Notes under the pieces: model-generated | Seen by the model: the letters and a program-made list of their open reading frames with translations, nothing else | Database searches by the model: none | What the model was told of the DNA's origin: nothing | Source of the DNA: an uncultured Alistipes sp. | GTDB lineage: Bacteria; Bacteroidota; Bacteroidia; Bacteroidales; Rikenellaceae | Length of the DNA stretch: 32,111 bases | Reading direction: 5' to 3' | NCBI GenBank assembly: GCA_947178455.1 | Contig: CAMWYI010000003.1 | Span: 1-32,111, forward strand | Shown here: positions 15,708 to 22,615 of the stretch, piece by piece | How the letters are laid out: every line of letters starts with the position of its first letter | How positions within the stretch are numbered: the stretch's first letter is position 1 | Made by a program: the position numbers and the translations under genes

Positions 15708-16312
15708 AGCATCGCGCCCTCCCCGGCTTGCTGTTGTTTGGTTTTCACGATTTTCTGTGCCGACTTCGAGAGGTTTTCCTCGTCCTCCATGAAGCGTTTG
15801 ATTTTGCGAATCGCATCCTCGTAGCCCGGAATCTGGACTTTTTCGTAGAGATTCACTTTCTGCGTCGTCTTGCGGCGGGCCTTGTCCAGCAGCTCCATTT
15901 TGCGGTCATACACCGCCTGTTCCAATCCCAGACGAGCCAACCGCTCCAAAATGCCGACTCCGGCCGAGAACCACACGGGCGACGAGAACAAGTCGTAAGC
16001 CCGCTGCTCGAACCGCACGTCGCGCAAGACGGGCGTCCGCACACCGGCGATTTTCTGTTCGTCGAGTTCGACATCGGCGATACGCACCAAGTCGCTGTCG
16101 AATTCGCCCCACAGCGCCACCATGTAGTCGTACTCGGCTTTGAGGGCCTCGAACTGCCGCTGGTAATCGCCGGCCGCATCGCGCGCTTTCTTCACTTCGG
16201 AACGCAGGGCCGATTCCTTGCTCTTGATGGTCGGCAGCGCTTTCTGCCGCATCTTGAGCTGCTTGCCCAACTCGCCGAGCGAAGTCTTGTTGTATTGGAA
16301 TTTGATAGCCAT
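15704..16312 (-). CDS. ntpD: V/A-type ATPase subunit D (central stalk)
   Basis: The 202-residue protein is mostly two long helices (about 1-65 and 125-185) that form the coiled-coil central shaft turning inside the A3B3 head. The N-terminus (MAIKFQYNKTSLGELGKQL) and the C-terminal helix (VNLYEKVQIPGYEDAIRKIKRFMEDEE) are typical of the family. It lies 11 bases after ntpB and overlaps ntpI by 4 bases. Confidence 0.92.
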   Translation of the reverse strand: MAIKFQYNKTSLGELGKQLKMRQKALPTIKSKESALRSEVKKARDAAGDYQRQFEALKAEYDYMVALWGEFDSDLVRIADVELDEQKIAGVRTPVLRDVRFEQRAYDLFSSPVWFSAGVGILERLARLGLEQAVYDRKMELLDKARRKTTQKVNLYEKVQIPGYEDAIRKIKRFMEDEENLSKSAQKIVKTKQQQAGEGAML

Positions 16313-16323
16313 ACACGTCGCGA

Positions 16324-17646
16324 TTAGGCTGCTTTCCAGTATTTCTTAATAAGTTCCTCTTTAATCGCCACTTCCTCTTTGGAAAAATATTTGGAAAAAA
16401 GTGCCCACGCCGTATCGAGCATCTCGGTGATGCCGATGTTGACGTCGATAGCCAGCAATTTTTCCGAATAGTCGTGGGCGAATTTCAGCGTGCGTTCGTC
16501 GTAATCCGACAGGTCGAAACCGTTTTCCAGCTTAGTCTTGGCGTTCGCCGCATCGGCATAGAGGCGCACGCAGGCATTCATCACCTGCGGGTGGTCTTCG
16601 CGGGTCTTCTTGCCGATGACGAGCTGTTTCAGACGCGACAGCGAACGGAACGGGTCGACGATGACCTTGCCCGTATCGGAGTCGTTGCGCAGGAACAACT
16701 GACCCTCCGTAATGTAACCCGTGTTATCGGGAATGGCGTGCGTGATGTCGCCGCCCGAAAGGGTCGTCACGGCGATAATCGTAATCGAACCGCCGTTGGG
16801 TAGCTGCACGGCTTTCTCGTAGATTTTGGCCAAGTCGGAGTAGAGCGAGCCCGGCATCGAGTCTTTCGACGGAATCTGATCCATACGGTTCGAGACGATA
16901 GCCAGCGCATCGGCATACAACGTCATGTCGGTCAACAGCACCAGCACTTTTTCGCCCTTGTCGACGGCGAAGTATTCGGCGGCGGTCAGTGCCATGTCGG
17001 GCACCAACAGACGCTCGACGGGCGGATTCTCGGTCGTGTTGACGAACGAGACGATGCGGTCGAGCGCACCGGCGTTCTCGAACACCGACTTGAAATAGAG
17101 GAAGTCATCGTTCGTCAGACCCATGCCGCCCAAGATGATTTTGTCGGCTTTCGCACGCAGGGCCACGTTGGCCATGACGGCGTTGTAGGGCTGGTCAGGG
17201 TCGGCGAAGAACGGAATCTTCTGCCCCGTCACGATGGTGTTGTTCAGGTCGATACCGGCGATACCCGTCGCGATGAGCTCCGACGGCTGCAAACGCTTGA
17301 ACGGATTGACCGTCGGGCCGCCGATTTCGCGCTCCTCGCCCTCGACGATTTCGCCCCCTTCGAGCGGTTCGCCGTAAGCATTGAAGAAGCGTCCGGCAAG
17401 ATTGTCCGACACACGGAGCTTCGGCGGCTCGCCGTGGAAGATGACCTCCGAGTCGGTCGAAAGGCCCTCCGTTCCGGCGAACACCTGCAACGTGACGTGT
17501 TCGCCCATGATTTTCACCACCTGCGCCAGCTTGCCGCCGACGGTAGCCAGTTCATCGTTGCCGACGCCCTGCGCCCGCAGTGTGACGGTCGCTTTGGTGA
17601 TGTTGTCGATTTTGGTGTATATCTTCTGAAATGCGCGTGTTGTCAT
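16324..17646 (-). CDS. ntpB: V/A-type ATPase subunit B (non-catalytic)
   Basis: The 440-residue head subunit alternates with A in the A3B3 hexamer. It has the beta-barrel N-terminal domain and a nucleotide-binding-fold centre, but the P-loop is missing: the aligned place reads TGQKIPFFADPD, as expected for B. Conserved stretches include LVLLTDMTLYADALAIVSNR, the GSLYSDLAKIYEKA segment and PDNTGYITEGQLFLRND. It starts 8 bases after the ntpA stop. Confidence 0.95.
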   Translation of the reverse strand: MTTRAFQKIYTKIDNITKATVTLRAQGVGNDELATVGGKLAQVVKIMGEHVTLQVFAGTEGLSTDSEVIFHGEPPKLRVSDNLAGRFFNAYGEPLEGGEIVEGEEREIGGPTVNPFKRLQPSELIATGIAGIDLNNTIVTGQKIPFFADPDQPYNAVMANVALRAKADKIILGGMGLTNDDFLYFKSVFENAGALDRIVSFVNTTENPPVERLLVPDMALTAAEYFAVDKGEKVLVLLTDMTLYADALAIVSNRMDQIPSKDSMPGSLYSDLAKIYEKAVQLPNGGSITIIAVTTLSGGDITHAIPDNTGYITEGQLFLRNDSDTGKVIVDPFRSLSRLKQLVIGKKTREDHPQVMNACVRLYADAANAKTKLENGFDLSDYDERTLKFAHDYSEKLLAIDVNIGITEMLDTAWALFSKYFSKEEVAIKEELIKKYWKAA

Positions 17647-17654
17647 GGCTCTGC

Positions 17655-19412
17655 TTATTTCGATTTTTCACTCACGTACTGTTCGATTTGCTTGCGGTAG
17701 TCCTCGAACTTCTCCGACTTCCACTCCGAGTAGTTCATCTGGCGGAAGAGGTTGATGAGGCCCTTGAAGAACTGCGAGCAGGCCTCGAAATCGGCGAATC
17801 CGAAGTCGCGGCGGCAGATTTCGAGCACCATTTTGTACATCATCCGCTGACGCTCCATCGGGCAGTTGGCGTCGATGGCATCGAACGCATCCTGCTGCAA
17901 AATCACGAAGTCGATCAGCTCCGATTTCCAGAACCGTTCGTGATACTCAACGGGCACACCGTCGTCGCCGAGGATGTTGATTTGGTCGTTGGCCTCCTTG
18001 CCGCGCTGCACGATAGTTTTGCCCGCATACACGAGGTCGACCCAGTCTTTCTCGATGTGTTCGTCGAGGTAGGCGCGGATTTCGGGATACTCCAAGTACT
18101 TCGAATAGGAATCGAGCGGGTCGATAGCCGGATAGCGTTTCGAGTCGGCACGTCCCTGCGACAGGGCATAGAAACAGCGGGCCGCTTTCTTGGTCGATTC
18201 GGTTACGGGTTCTTTGAGGTTACCGCCCGCGGGCGACACCGTACCGAGGAACGTCACCGAACCGGTCGCGCCGTTGTTGAGTTTCACCAAACCGGCACGC
18301 GAATAGAAATTCGAGATAATCGCCGACAAGTCCATCGGGAAAGCGTCCTGACCGGGCAGCTCCTCCAAACGGTTCGACATCTCGCGCAGCGCCTGCGCCC
18401 AACGCGACGTCGAGTCGGCCATGACCAACACTTTCAAGCCCATCGAACGGTAGTACTCGCCGATGGTCATACCCGTGTAGACCGACGCTTCACGCGCCGC
18501 AACGGGCATGTTCGACGTATTGCAAATGATAATCGTACGTTCCATGAGCTTGTGGCCCGTGCGAGGGTCGACCAGTTCGGGGAACTCCTTGAAAATCTCG
18601 ACCACCTCGTTGGCACGCTCGCCGCACGCCACCATGATGATGATGTCGGCATCGGCCTGTTTCGAGATAGCGTGCTGCAACACCGTCTTGCCCGCACCGA
18701 ACGGCCCCGGAATGAAGCCCGTACCGCCCTCGGCCATCGGGTTGAACGTGTCGATAGGCCGCACGCCCGTCTCCATGATGCGCGACGGACGGGGTTTCTC
18801 GGTATAGCAGCGCACGGCCTGCTTGACGGGCCATTTCTGTACCATCGTCACGTTGTGGTCGTGTCCCTCGGCATCGGTAATTACAGCAACGGTGTCGGTC
18901 ACCTTGTATTTACCGGCCGCAGCGACGCTCTTCACGGTGTAGGTATCGGTCATCGTGAACGGCACCATGATTTTGTGCATCACCCACTGCTCCTTGACCT
19001 CGCCCAGCCAAGCGGCAGCGGTCACCTTGTCGCCCGCTTTGGCCAATGGAGAAAAATCCCATTCGGCGTTGTAGTCGATCGGGTCGGTAATCGAACCGCG
19101 AGCAATGAAAAGCCCATCCATCTTTTCGAGGTCGTTTTGCAGACCGTCGTAATTGCGCGACAGCATGCCGGGAGCCAGCGTCGCTTCGAGCATGTGGCCC
19201 TCGAACTCCACGCGGTCGCCGATTTTCAGTCCGCGCGTGCTGTCGAAGACCTGCACATAGGCGTCGTCGCCCATGACCTTGATGACCTCGGCCATCATCT
19301 TGGTATCCCCCGCATACACGTAGCAGATTTCGTTCTGGCCTACGGCTCCGTCGGCCTTCACGATGACGATGTTCGAGATGATACCGTGTACTCGTCCAGT
19401 AGTTTTCATCAA
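17655..19412 (-). CDS. ntpA: V/A-type ATPase subunit A (catalytic)
   Basis: The 585-residue catalytic head subunit has an N-terminal beta-barrel, the V-type-specific non-homologous insert (about 115-190), a P-loop GPFGAGKTV (236-244, K242) and the downstream DSTSRWAQALREMSNRLEELPG region that follows the Walker-B strand (LKVLVMADSTSRWA). A C-terminal helical bundle closes it. It hydrolyses or makes ATP, coupled to rotation of the D shaft. MMKTTGRVHG gives two adjacent ATG codons; the first is taken. It lies 12 bases after the DUF2764 gene. Confidence 0.96.
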   Translation of the reverse strand: MMKTTGRVHGIISNIVIVKADGAVGQNEICYVYAGDTKMMAEVIKVMGDDAYVQVFDSTRGLKIGDRVEFEGHMLEATLAPGMLSRNYDGLQNDLEKMDGLFIARGSITDPIDYNAEWDFSPLAKAGDKVTAAAWLGEVKEQWVMHKIMVPFTMTDTYTVKSVAAAGKYKVTDTVAVITDAEGHDHNVTMVQKWPVKQAVRCYTEKPRPSRIMETGVRPIDTFNPMAEGGTGFIPGPFGAGKTVLQHAISKQADADIIIMVACGERANEVVEIFKEFPELVDPRTGHKLMERTIIICNTSNMPVAAREASVYTGMTIGEYYRSMGLKVLVMADSTSRWAQALREMSNRLEELPGQDAFPMDLSAIISNFYSRAGLVKLNNGATGSVTFLGTVSPAGGNLKEPVTESTKKAARCFYALSQGRADSKRYPAIDPLDSYSKYLEYPEIRAYLDEHIEKDWVDLVYAGKTIVQRGKEANDQINILGDDGVPVEYHERFWKSELIDFVILQQDAFDAIDANCPMERQRMMYKMVLEICRRDFGFADFEACSQFFKGLINLFRQMNYSEWKSEKFEDYRKQIEQYVSEKSK

Positions 19413-19424
19413 TGATGTATGTTT

Positions 19425-20261
19425 TTATTTATTTCTTGCAATCAGTTCCCGACCGTCCAGTTCGGACATCAGCCGGTCGAACATCGCACGGCCGCGAGCG
19501 GCATCGAGCAGCGTCCAGCGGGCCACGATATTCATCCGCACCAGATACGAAAGAATGGCATCGACGTCGAAATAGTCGAATTGCGACAATTCCGACGCCT
19601 CGTTCCAGCGAATCAGGTCGATTTTGTGCTCTTTTTCCAGCAGATTGGGTTCGTCGTTCACCGCCGCTATCACGCCGTCGATGTAGGGCAGTTCGCCCCG
19701 CAGGCCGAAATCCGCCGCCGAGCTGCGTTGCAGCTGGTCGACCACATCGCCGCCGCCCACCGTCACCTCTTCGACCGGACGCCCCGTCGCACGGGCCGTC
19801 ACTGCCGCCGCCACGTTGCGCAGCGTGCGGTCGAACTCGGCCCAAGCGCGCAGAAAATCGCTTCCCTGCCGCCGGCACTGCGCATAGTAGGCCTCGAACA
19901 GCGCGGCCTCGAAGCGTTGCGTCGTGTCGACCGTCTCGGCATCCTCGCCTTCGGGGTCGGCGAACGCACGCACCACCGCAGCCAATGCTTCGGGCAGTTG
20001 CTTGGGGGCTTTCAGCTCCTCCGCCAGCTCCTCTCTCGTGAGGCTTCCCAGCGGATTGAACGCGGCCCTCCCCGCGCGCAAGGCGACCAGATTTTCGCAA
20101 TCGTAGTAACCGTAAAGCAGGCGCACCTGACGGGCGTCGGAGGCCTTCACCCCGTCGAGAATCTCGGCGACGATGGCCGCGACGTCGAACCCTTTGTTCT
20201 CGCCGTCGAGCGCATACTCCCGCAGTCCGGCTACCAGACTGTAATAATTCGTGCGGAACAT
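19425..20261 (-). CDS. DUF2764-family protein of the V-ATPase operon, possible C/d-subunit counterpart
   Basis: The 278-residue soluble, largely helical, acidic protein holds the second place in the operon, where other V/A-ATPase clusters carry subunit C. It begins FRTNYYSLVAGLREYAL and has the segments LLYGYYDCENLVAL and DLIRWNEASELSQFDYFDVDAILSYLVRM. I place it in DUF2764 from its start and operon position. Subunit C/d caps the rotor ring and grips the central shaft; that this protein does so is inferred. The ATG at 20261 is 4 bases after the subunit E stop; an in-frame ATG at 20273 would overlap that gene by 8 bases. Confidence 0.8.
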   Translation of the reverse strand: MFRTNYYSLVAGLREYALDGENKGFDVAAIVAEILDGVKASDARQVRLLYGYYDCENLVALRAGRAAFNPLGSLTREELAEELKAPKQLPEALAAVVRAFADPEGEDAETVDTTQRFEAALFEAYYAQCRRQGSDFLRAWAEFDRTLRNVAAAVTARATGRPVEEVTVGGGDVVDQLQRSSAADFGLRGELPYIDGVIAAVNDEPNLLEKEHKIDLIRWNEASELSQFDYFDVDAILSYLVRMNIVARWTLLDAARGRAMFDRLMSELDGRELIARNK

Positions 20262-20265
20262 GCTG

Positions 20266-20883
20266 TTACGCATTAAAAAGCAGTTGAGCGACTTTCTCGC
20301 GCAGGTATTCGCCGAGCAGCGCCTCGACATCGGCATCGGAGAACGAAATGTAGTAACCGCCCTCTTTCGCGCCGACTTTGAAGCCGCTCTTCACCTCTTT
20401 CGAGTAGCCGACTTCGATACCGGCCGCCAGCAAGTGCTGCGCTTCGGCCGCTATCGCCGCATCGAGCTTTTCGCGGGCGGATTCGGGCAGCAGCGCCTGC
20501 AACGAGACCTTGCCCGAATCGGTACCGTTCCAATTCTTGGCCACCGCAATCAGCATCTCTTTGATAAAAGCGGCATCCATACCGGCGGCCTTGATGCCCT
20601 CGCCCGTCGCACGGGCCACGATTGCCGAAGCGATTTCCGATTTGATTTTCGCGACGGCCTGTTTACCGGCCAATGCGATTTCGGACATGGTGTTCTTGCC
20701 GACGTCCTCCGCCTTGCTCTCGGCCTGCCGCACGATGTCGGCAGCCTGCGCACGCGCTTCGGCGAGCAGTTGTTCGGCCTGCTTCTTGGCATCGGCCACC
20801 AGACGGTCGGCCTCGGCACGTCCCTTTTCCAGTCCTTCGGCGTAAAGTTTCTGCGTCAGCTGGTCCAATTTCGTATTGTCCAT
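20266..20883 (-). CDS. atpE: V/A-type ATPase subunit E (peripheral stalk)
   Basis: The 205-residue protein has an N-terminal coiled coil (about 1-85) rich in Ala, Glu, Lys and Gln (KLYAEGLEKGRAEADRLV, KKQAEQLLAEARAQAADIV) and a C-terminal globular head that would bind the top of subunits A and B. Peripheral stalks hold the head still while the shaft turns. The ATG at 20883 is used because the upstream in-frame codons lie before the -7 box at 20928-20935. It is the first gene of the operon. A separate partner helix (subunit G/H) is not seen next to it. Confidence 0.88.
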   Translation of the reverse strand: MDNTKLDQLTQKLYAEGLEKGRAEADRLVADAKKQAEQLLAEARAQAADIVRQAESKAEDVGKNTMSEIALAGKQAVAKIKSEIASAIVARATGEGIKAAGMDAAFIKEMLIAVAKNWNGTDSGKVSLQALLPESAREKLDAAIAAEAQHLLAAGIEVGYSKEVKSGFKVGAKEGGYYISFSDADVEALLGEYLREKVAQLLFNA

Positions 20884-20927
20884 AGGTATCTGTTTTTGTA
20901 ATTTTTTCGGTTTGCCTCTGTGGAGCA

Positions 20928-20935
20928 CAAAGTTA
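20928..20935 (-). promoter_or_regulatory. -7 element of the V-ATPase operon promoter
   Basis: On the minus strand TAACTTTG matches TAnnTTTG, 45 bases before the subunit E start. The -33 region is only T-rich (TTTTTCC, around 20955-20960). Confidence 0.6.
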
Positions 20936-20989
20936 AAAATAATTTCGGGAATCGGAAAAATCCGCCGCACCGAATTGCACCCCACCCCA

Positions 20990-21030
20990 ACAAAAAATCG
21001 GGACACCCTCGATAAAAGAGTGTCCCGATT
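20990..21030 (-). terminator. Terminator of tRNA-Gln
   Basis: On the minus strand AATCGGGACAC (21030-21020) pairs with GTGTCCCGATT (21006-20996) and runs into TTTTTTG. It separates tRNA-Gln from the ATPase operon promoter. Confidence 0.9.
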
Positions 21031-21035
21031 CGGTG

Positions 21036-21106
21036 TTGAGCTACCAAGATTCGAACTTGGAATAACAGGACCAGAATCTGTTGTGTTACCATTACACCAT
21101 AGCTCA
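21036..21106 (-). tRNA. tRNA-Gln (anticodon CTG)
   Basis: A 71-nt cloverleaf: acceptor TGAGCTA/TAGCTCA, D-stem GTGT/ACAC, anticodon loop TTCTGGT with anticodon CTG, T-stem CCAAG/CTTGG around TTCGAAT, and discriminator A; CCA is not encoded. The unusual U1-A72 acceptor pair is typical of tRNA-Gln. The anticodon stem closes with an A31-C39 mismatch (ACAGA/CCTGT). Its promoter is at 21125-21155. Confidence 0.88.
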
Positions 21107-21124
21107 ATGTCCTTTTCGACGCTG

Positions 21125-21155
21125 CAAAAGTAGAACTTTATTTTTCAACTGCAAA
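21125..21155 (-). promoter_or_regulatory. Promoter of tRNA-Gln
   Basis: On the minus strand TTTG (21152-21155) and TACTTTTG (21125-21132) are 19 bases apart. It is back to back with the nucleoside-symporter promoter at 21176. Confidence 0.75.
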
Positions 21156-21175
21156 AAAATCGACAAAATTTTTCA

Positions 21176-21183
21176 TACCTTTG
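21176..21183 (+). promoter_or_regulatory. -7 element of the nucleoside-symporter promoter
   Basis: TACCTTTG matches TAnnTTTG, with a start near 21190 and a leader of about 20 nt. No TTTG lies at the -33 distance; that stretch is an A-tract shared with the divergent tRNA-Gln promoter. Confidence 0.5.
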
Positions 21184-21210
21184 GAGGTATCATCCAAAAA
21201 CTCGAACGTT

Positions 21211-22524
21211 ATGAGCATTAAACTCCGCCTCACGGCGATGAATTTCCTGCAATTCGCCATTTGGGGCTCTTATTTAGTCTGCATCGGCAACTTTCTCGGC
21301 CGCGTCGGGCTGGGCGATTACATCTCGTGGTTCTACGTGGCACAGGGCGTCGTGTCGATTTTCATGCCCGCCGTCATCGGCGCTATCGCCGACAAATTCG
21401 TCGAACCGCAGCGGCTGCTCGGGCTCTCGCACCTGCTCGCCGGCGGATTCATGCTGCTGGCCGCCTACTTCGGCTATCAGGCTACCGTCCTGACCGAAGC
21501 AGGCCTCGCGACCTCGATTGCCCCCATTTTCACGGCCTACTGCGCGAGCGTGGCATTCTACATGCCCACCATCGCCCTCTCCAACACGGTGGCGTTCTCC
21601 GTCCTGAAACGCAACGGATTCGACACCGTGCGCGACTTCCCGCCTATCCGCGTCTTCGGCACCGTCGGTTTCATCGCCGCCATGTGGTTCGTCAATTTCT
21701 TCGGCTTCGGACTGCCGCAGGCCGCGCAATTCACCTACATGCAGCTGGTCGTTTGCGCCGTTTTCGGGTTCGTGCTCGGACTGTACGCCTTCACGCTGCC
21801 CCGATGCCCTATCGACCGCTCGGCGCAGCAGACCGAACGCAAAAGCTGGGCCCAACGGCTCGGACTGGACGCTTTTGTGCTCTTCAAACAAAAGAAAATG
21901 GCGCTGTTCTTCATCTTTTCGATGCTGCTGGGCGTCTCGCTCCAAATCACCAACGGCTATGCTACGCCCTACATCAACAGCTTCGCGGCCGTCTCGACCG
22001 ACTGGTTCGCCCAAAATCCGACGCTGCTGGTTTCGGTGTCGCAGGTCTCCGAAGCGCTGTGCATTCTGCTGATTCCGTTCTTCCTCAAACGCTTCGGCAT
22101 CAAGAACGTGATGCTCATGGCGATGTTCGCATGGGTGCTGCGGTTCGGATTCTTCGGCATCGGCACGACCCAGAACGCCGTCGGTGTGTCGCTGCTCTTC
22201 CTCTCGTGCATCGTCTACGGCGTGGCGTTCGACTTCTTCAACGTTTCGGGCGCGCTGTTCGTCGAGCAGGAGGCCGCCAAGCCCATGCAGGCCAGCGCAC
22301 AGGGGTTGTTCATGTTGATGACCAACGGCATCGGCGCATCGGTCGGCACGTGGCTGGCCGGAAAAATCGTCACGCACTACTGCGACTGGAACGGCGGCTA
22401 TCTGCTGGCCCGCGAGGGCGTCGCAGGCGGCTGGCCCACGACGTGGGGCATCTTCGCCGGTTATGCGCTGGTGGTGGGCGTGGTCTTCGCGGCGGTGTTC
22501 CGCTACAAACACAAAGCGGCTTAA
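21211..22524 (+). CDS. Nucleoside:H+ symporter, major facilitator superfamily
   Basis: The 437-residue inner-membrane protein has about 12 membrane helices and resembles E. coli NupG/XapB of the nucleoside:H+ symporter family. Recognisable stretches are the first helix (LTAMNFLQFAIWGSYLVCIG), the loop after helix 2 (GAIADKFVEPQRLLG, a variant of the MFS motif A), YMPTIALSNTVAFSVL in helix 4, and FPPIRVFGTVGFIAAMW in helix 5. It takes up nucleosides with protons. The ATG at 21211 gives the family start MSIKLRLTAMNF; an upstream TTG overlaps the -7 box. It is monocistronic with its own terminator. Confidence 0.92.
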   Translation: MSIKLRLTAMNFLQFAIWGSYLVCIGNFLGRVGLGDYISWFYVAQGVVSIFMPAVIGAIADKFVEPQRLLGLSHLLAGGFMLLAAYFGYQATVLTEAGLATSIAPIFTAYCASVAFYMPTIALSNTVAFSVLKRNGFDTVRDFPPIRVFGTVGFIAAMWFVNFFGFGLPQAAQFTYMQLVVCAVFGFVLGLYAFTLPRCPIDRSAQQTERKSWAQRLGLDAFVLFKQKKMALFFIFSMLLGVSLQITNGYATPYINSFAAVSTDWFAQNPTLLVSVSQVSEALCILLIPFFLKRFGIKNVMLMAMFAWVLRFGFFGIGTTQNAVGVSLLFLSCIVYGVAFDFFNVSGALFVEQEAAKPMQASAQGLFMLMTNGIGASVGTWLAGKIVTHYCDWNGGYLLAREGVAGGWPTTWGIFAGYALVVGVVFAAVFRYKHKAA

Positions 22525-22533
22525 CCGAAAAGC

Positions 22534-22563
22534 AAAGGGCGACCCGAACGGTCGCCCTTTTTT
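22534..22563. terminator. Terminator between convergent genes
   Basis: AAAGGGCGACC (22534-22544) pairs with GGTCGCCCTTT (22550-22560) around the loop CGAAC, with T6 on the plus strand. It lies between the nucleoside symporter (+) and the lptD-like gene (-). Confidence 0.93.
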
Positions 22564-22615
22564 ATTGGATCGGGAGCGCAGACGAGGATGAGAGCCGTCA
22601 AAACGGTCTATCGCG

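Noticed and set aside
13968-19415. Long plus-strand open frames (about 618 and 594 codons) across the ATPase operon
   Set aside because: They are antisense to well-recognised ATPase subunits and have Gln/Arg/His-rich compositions without any family resemblance.
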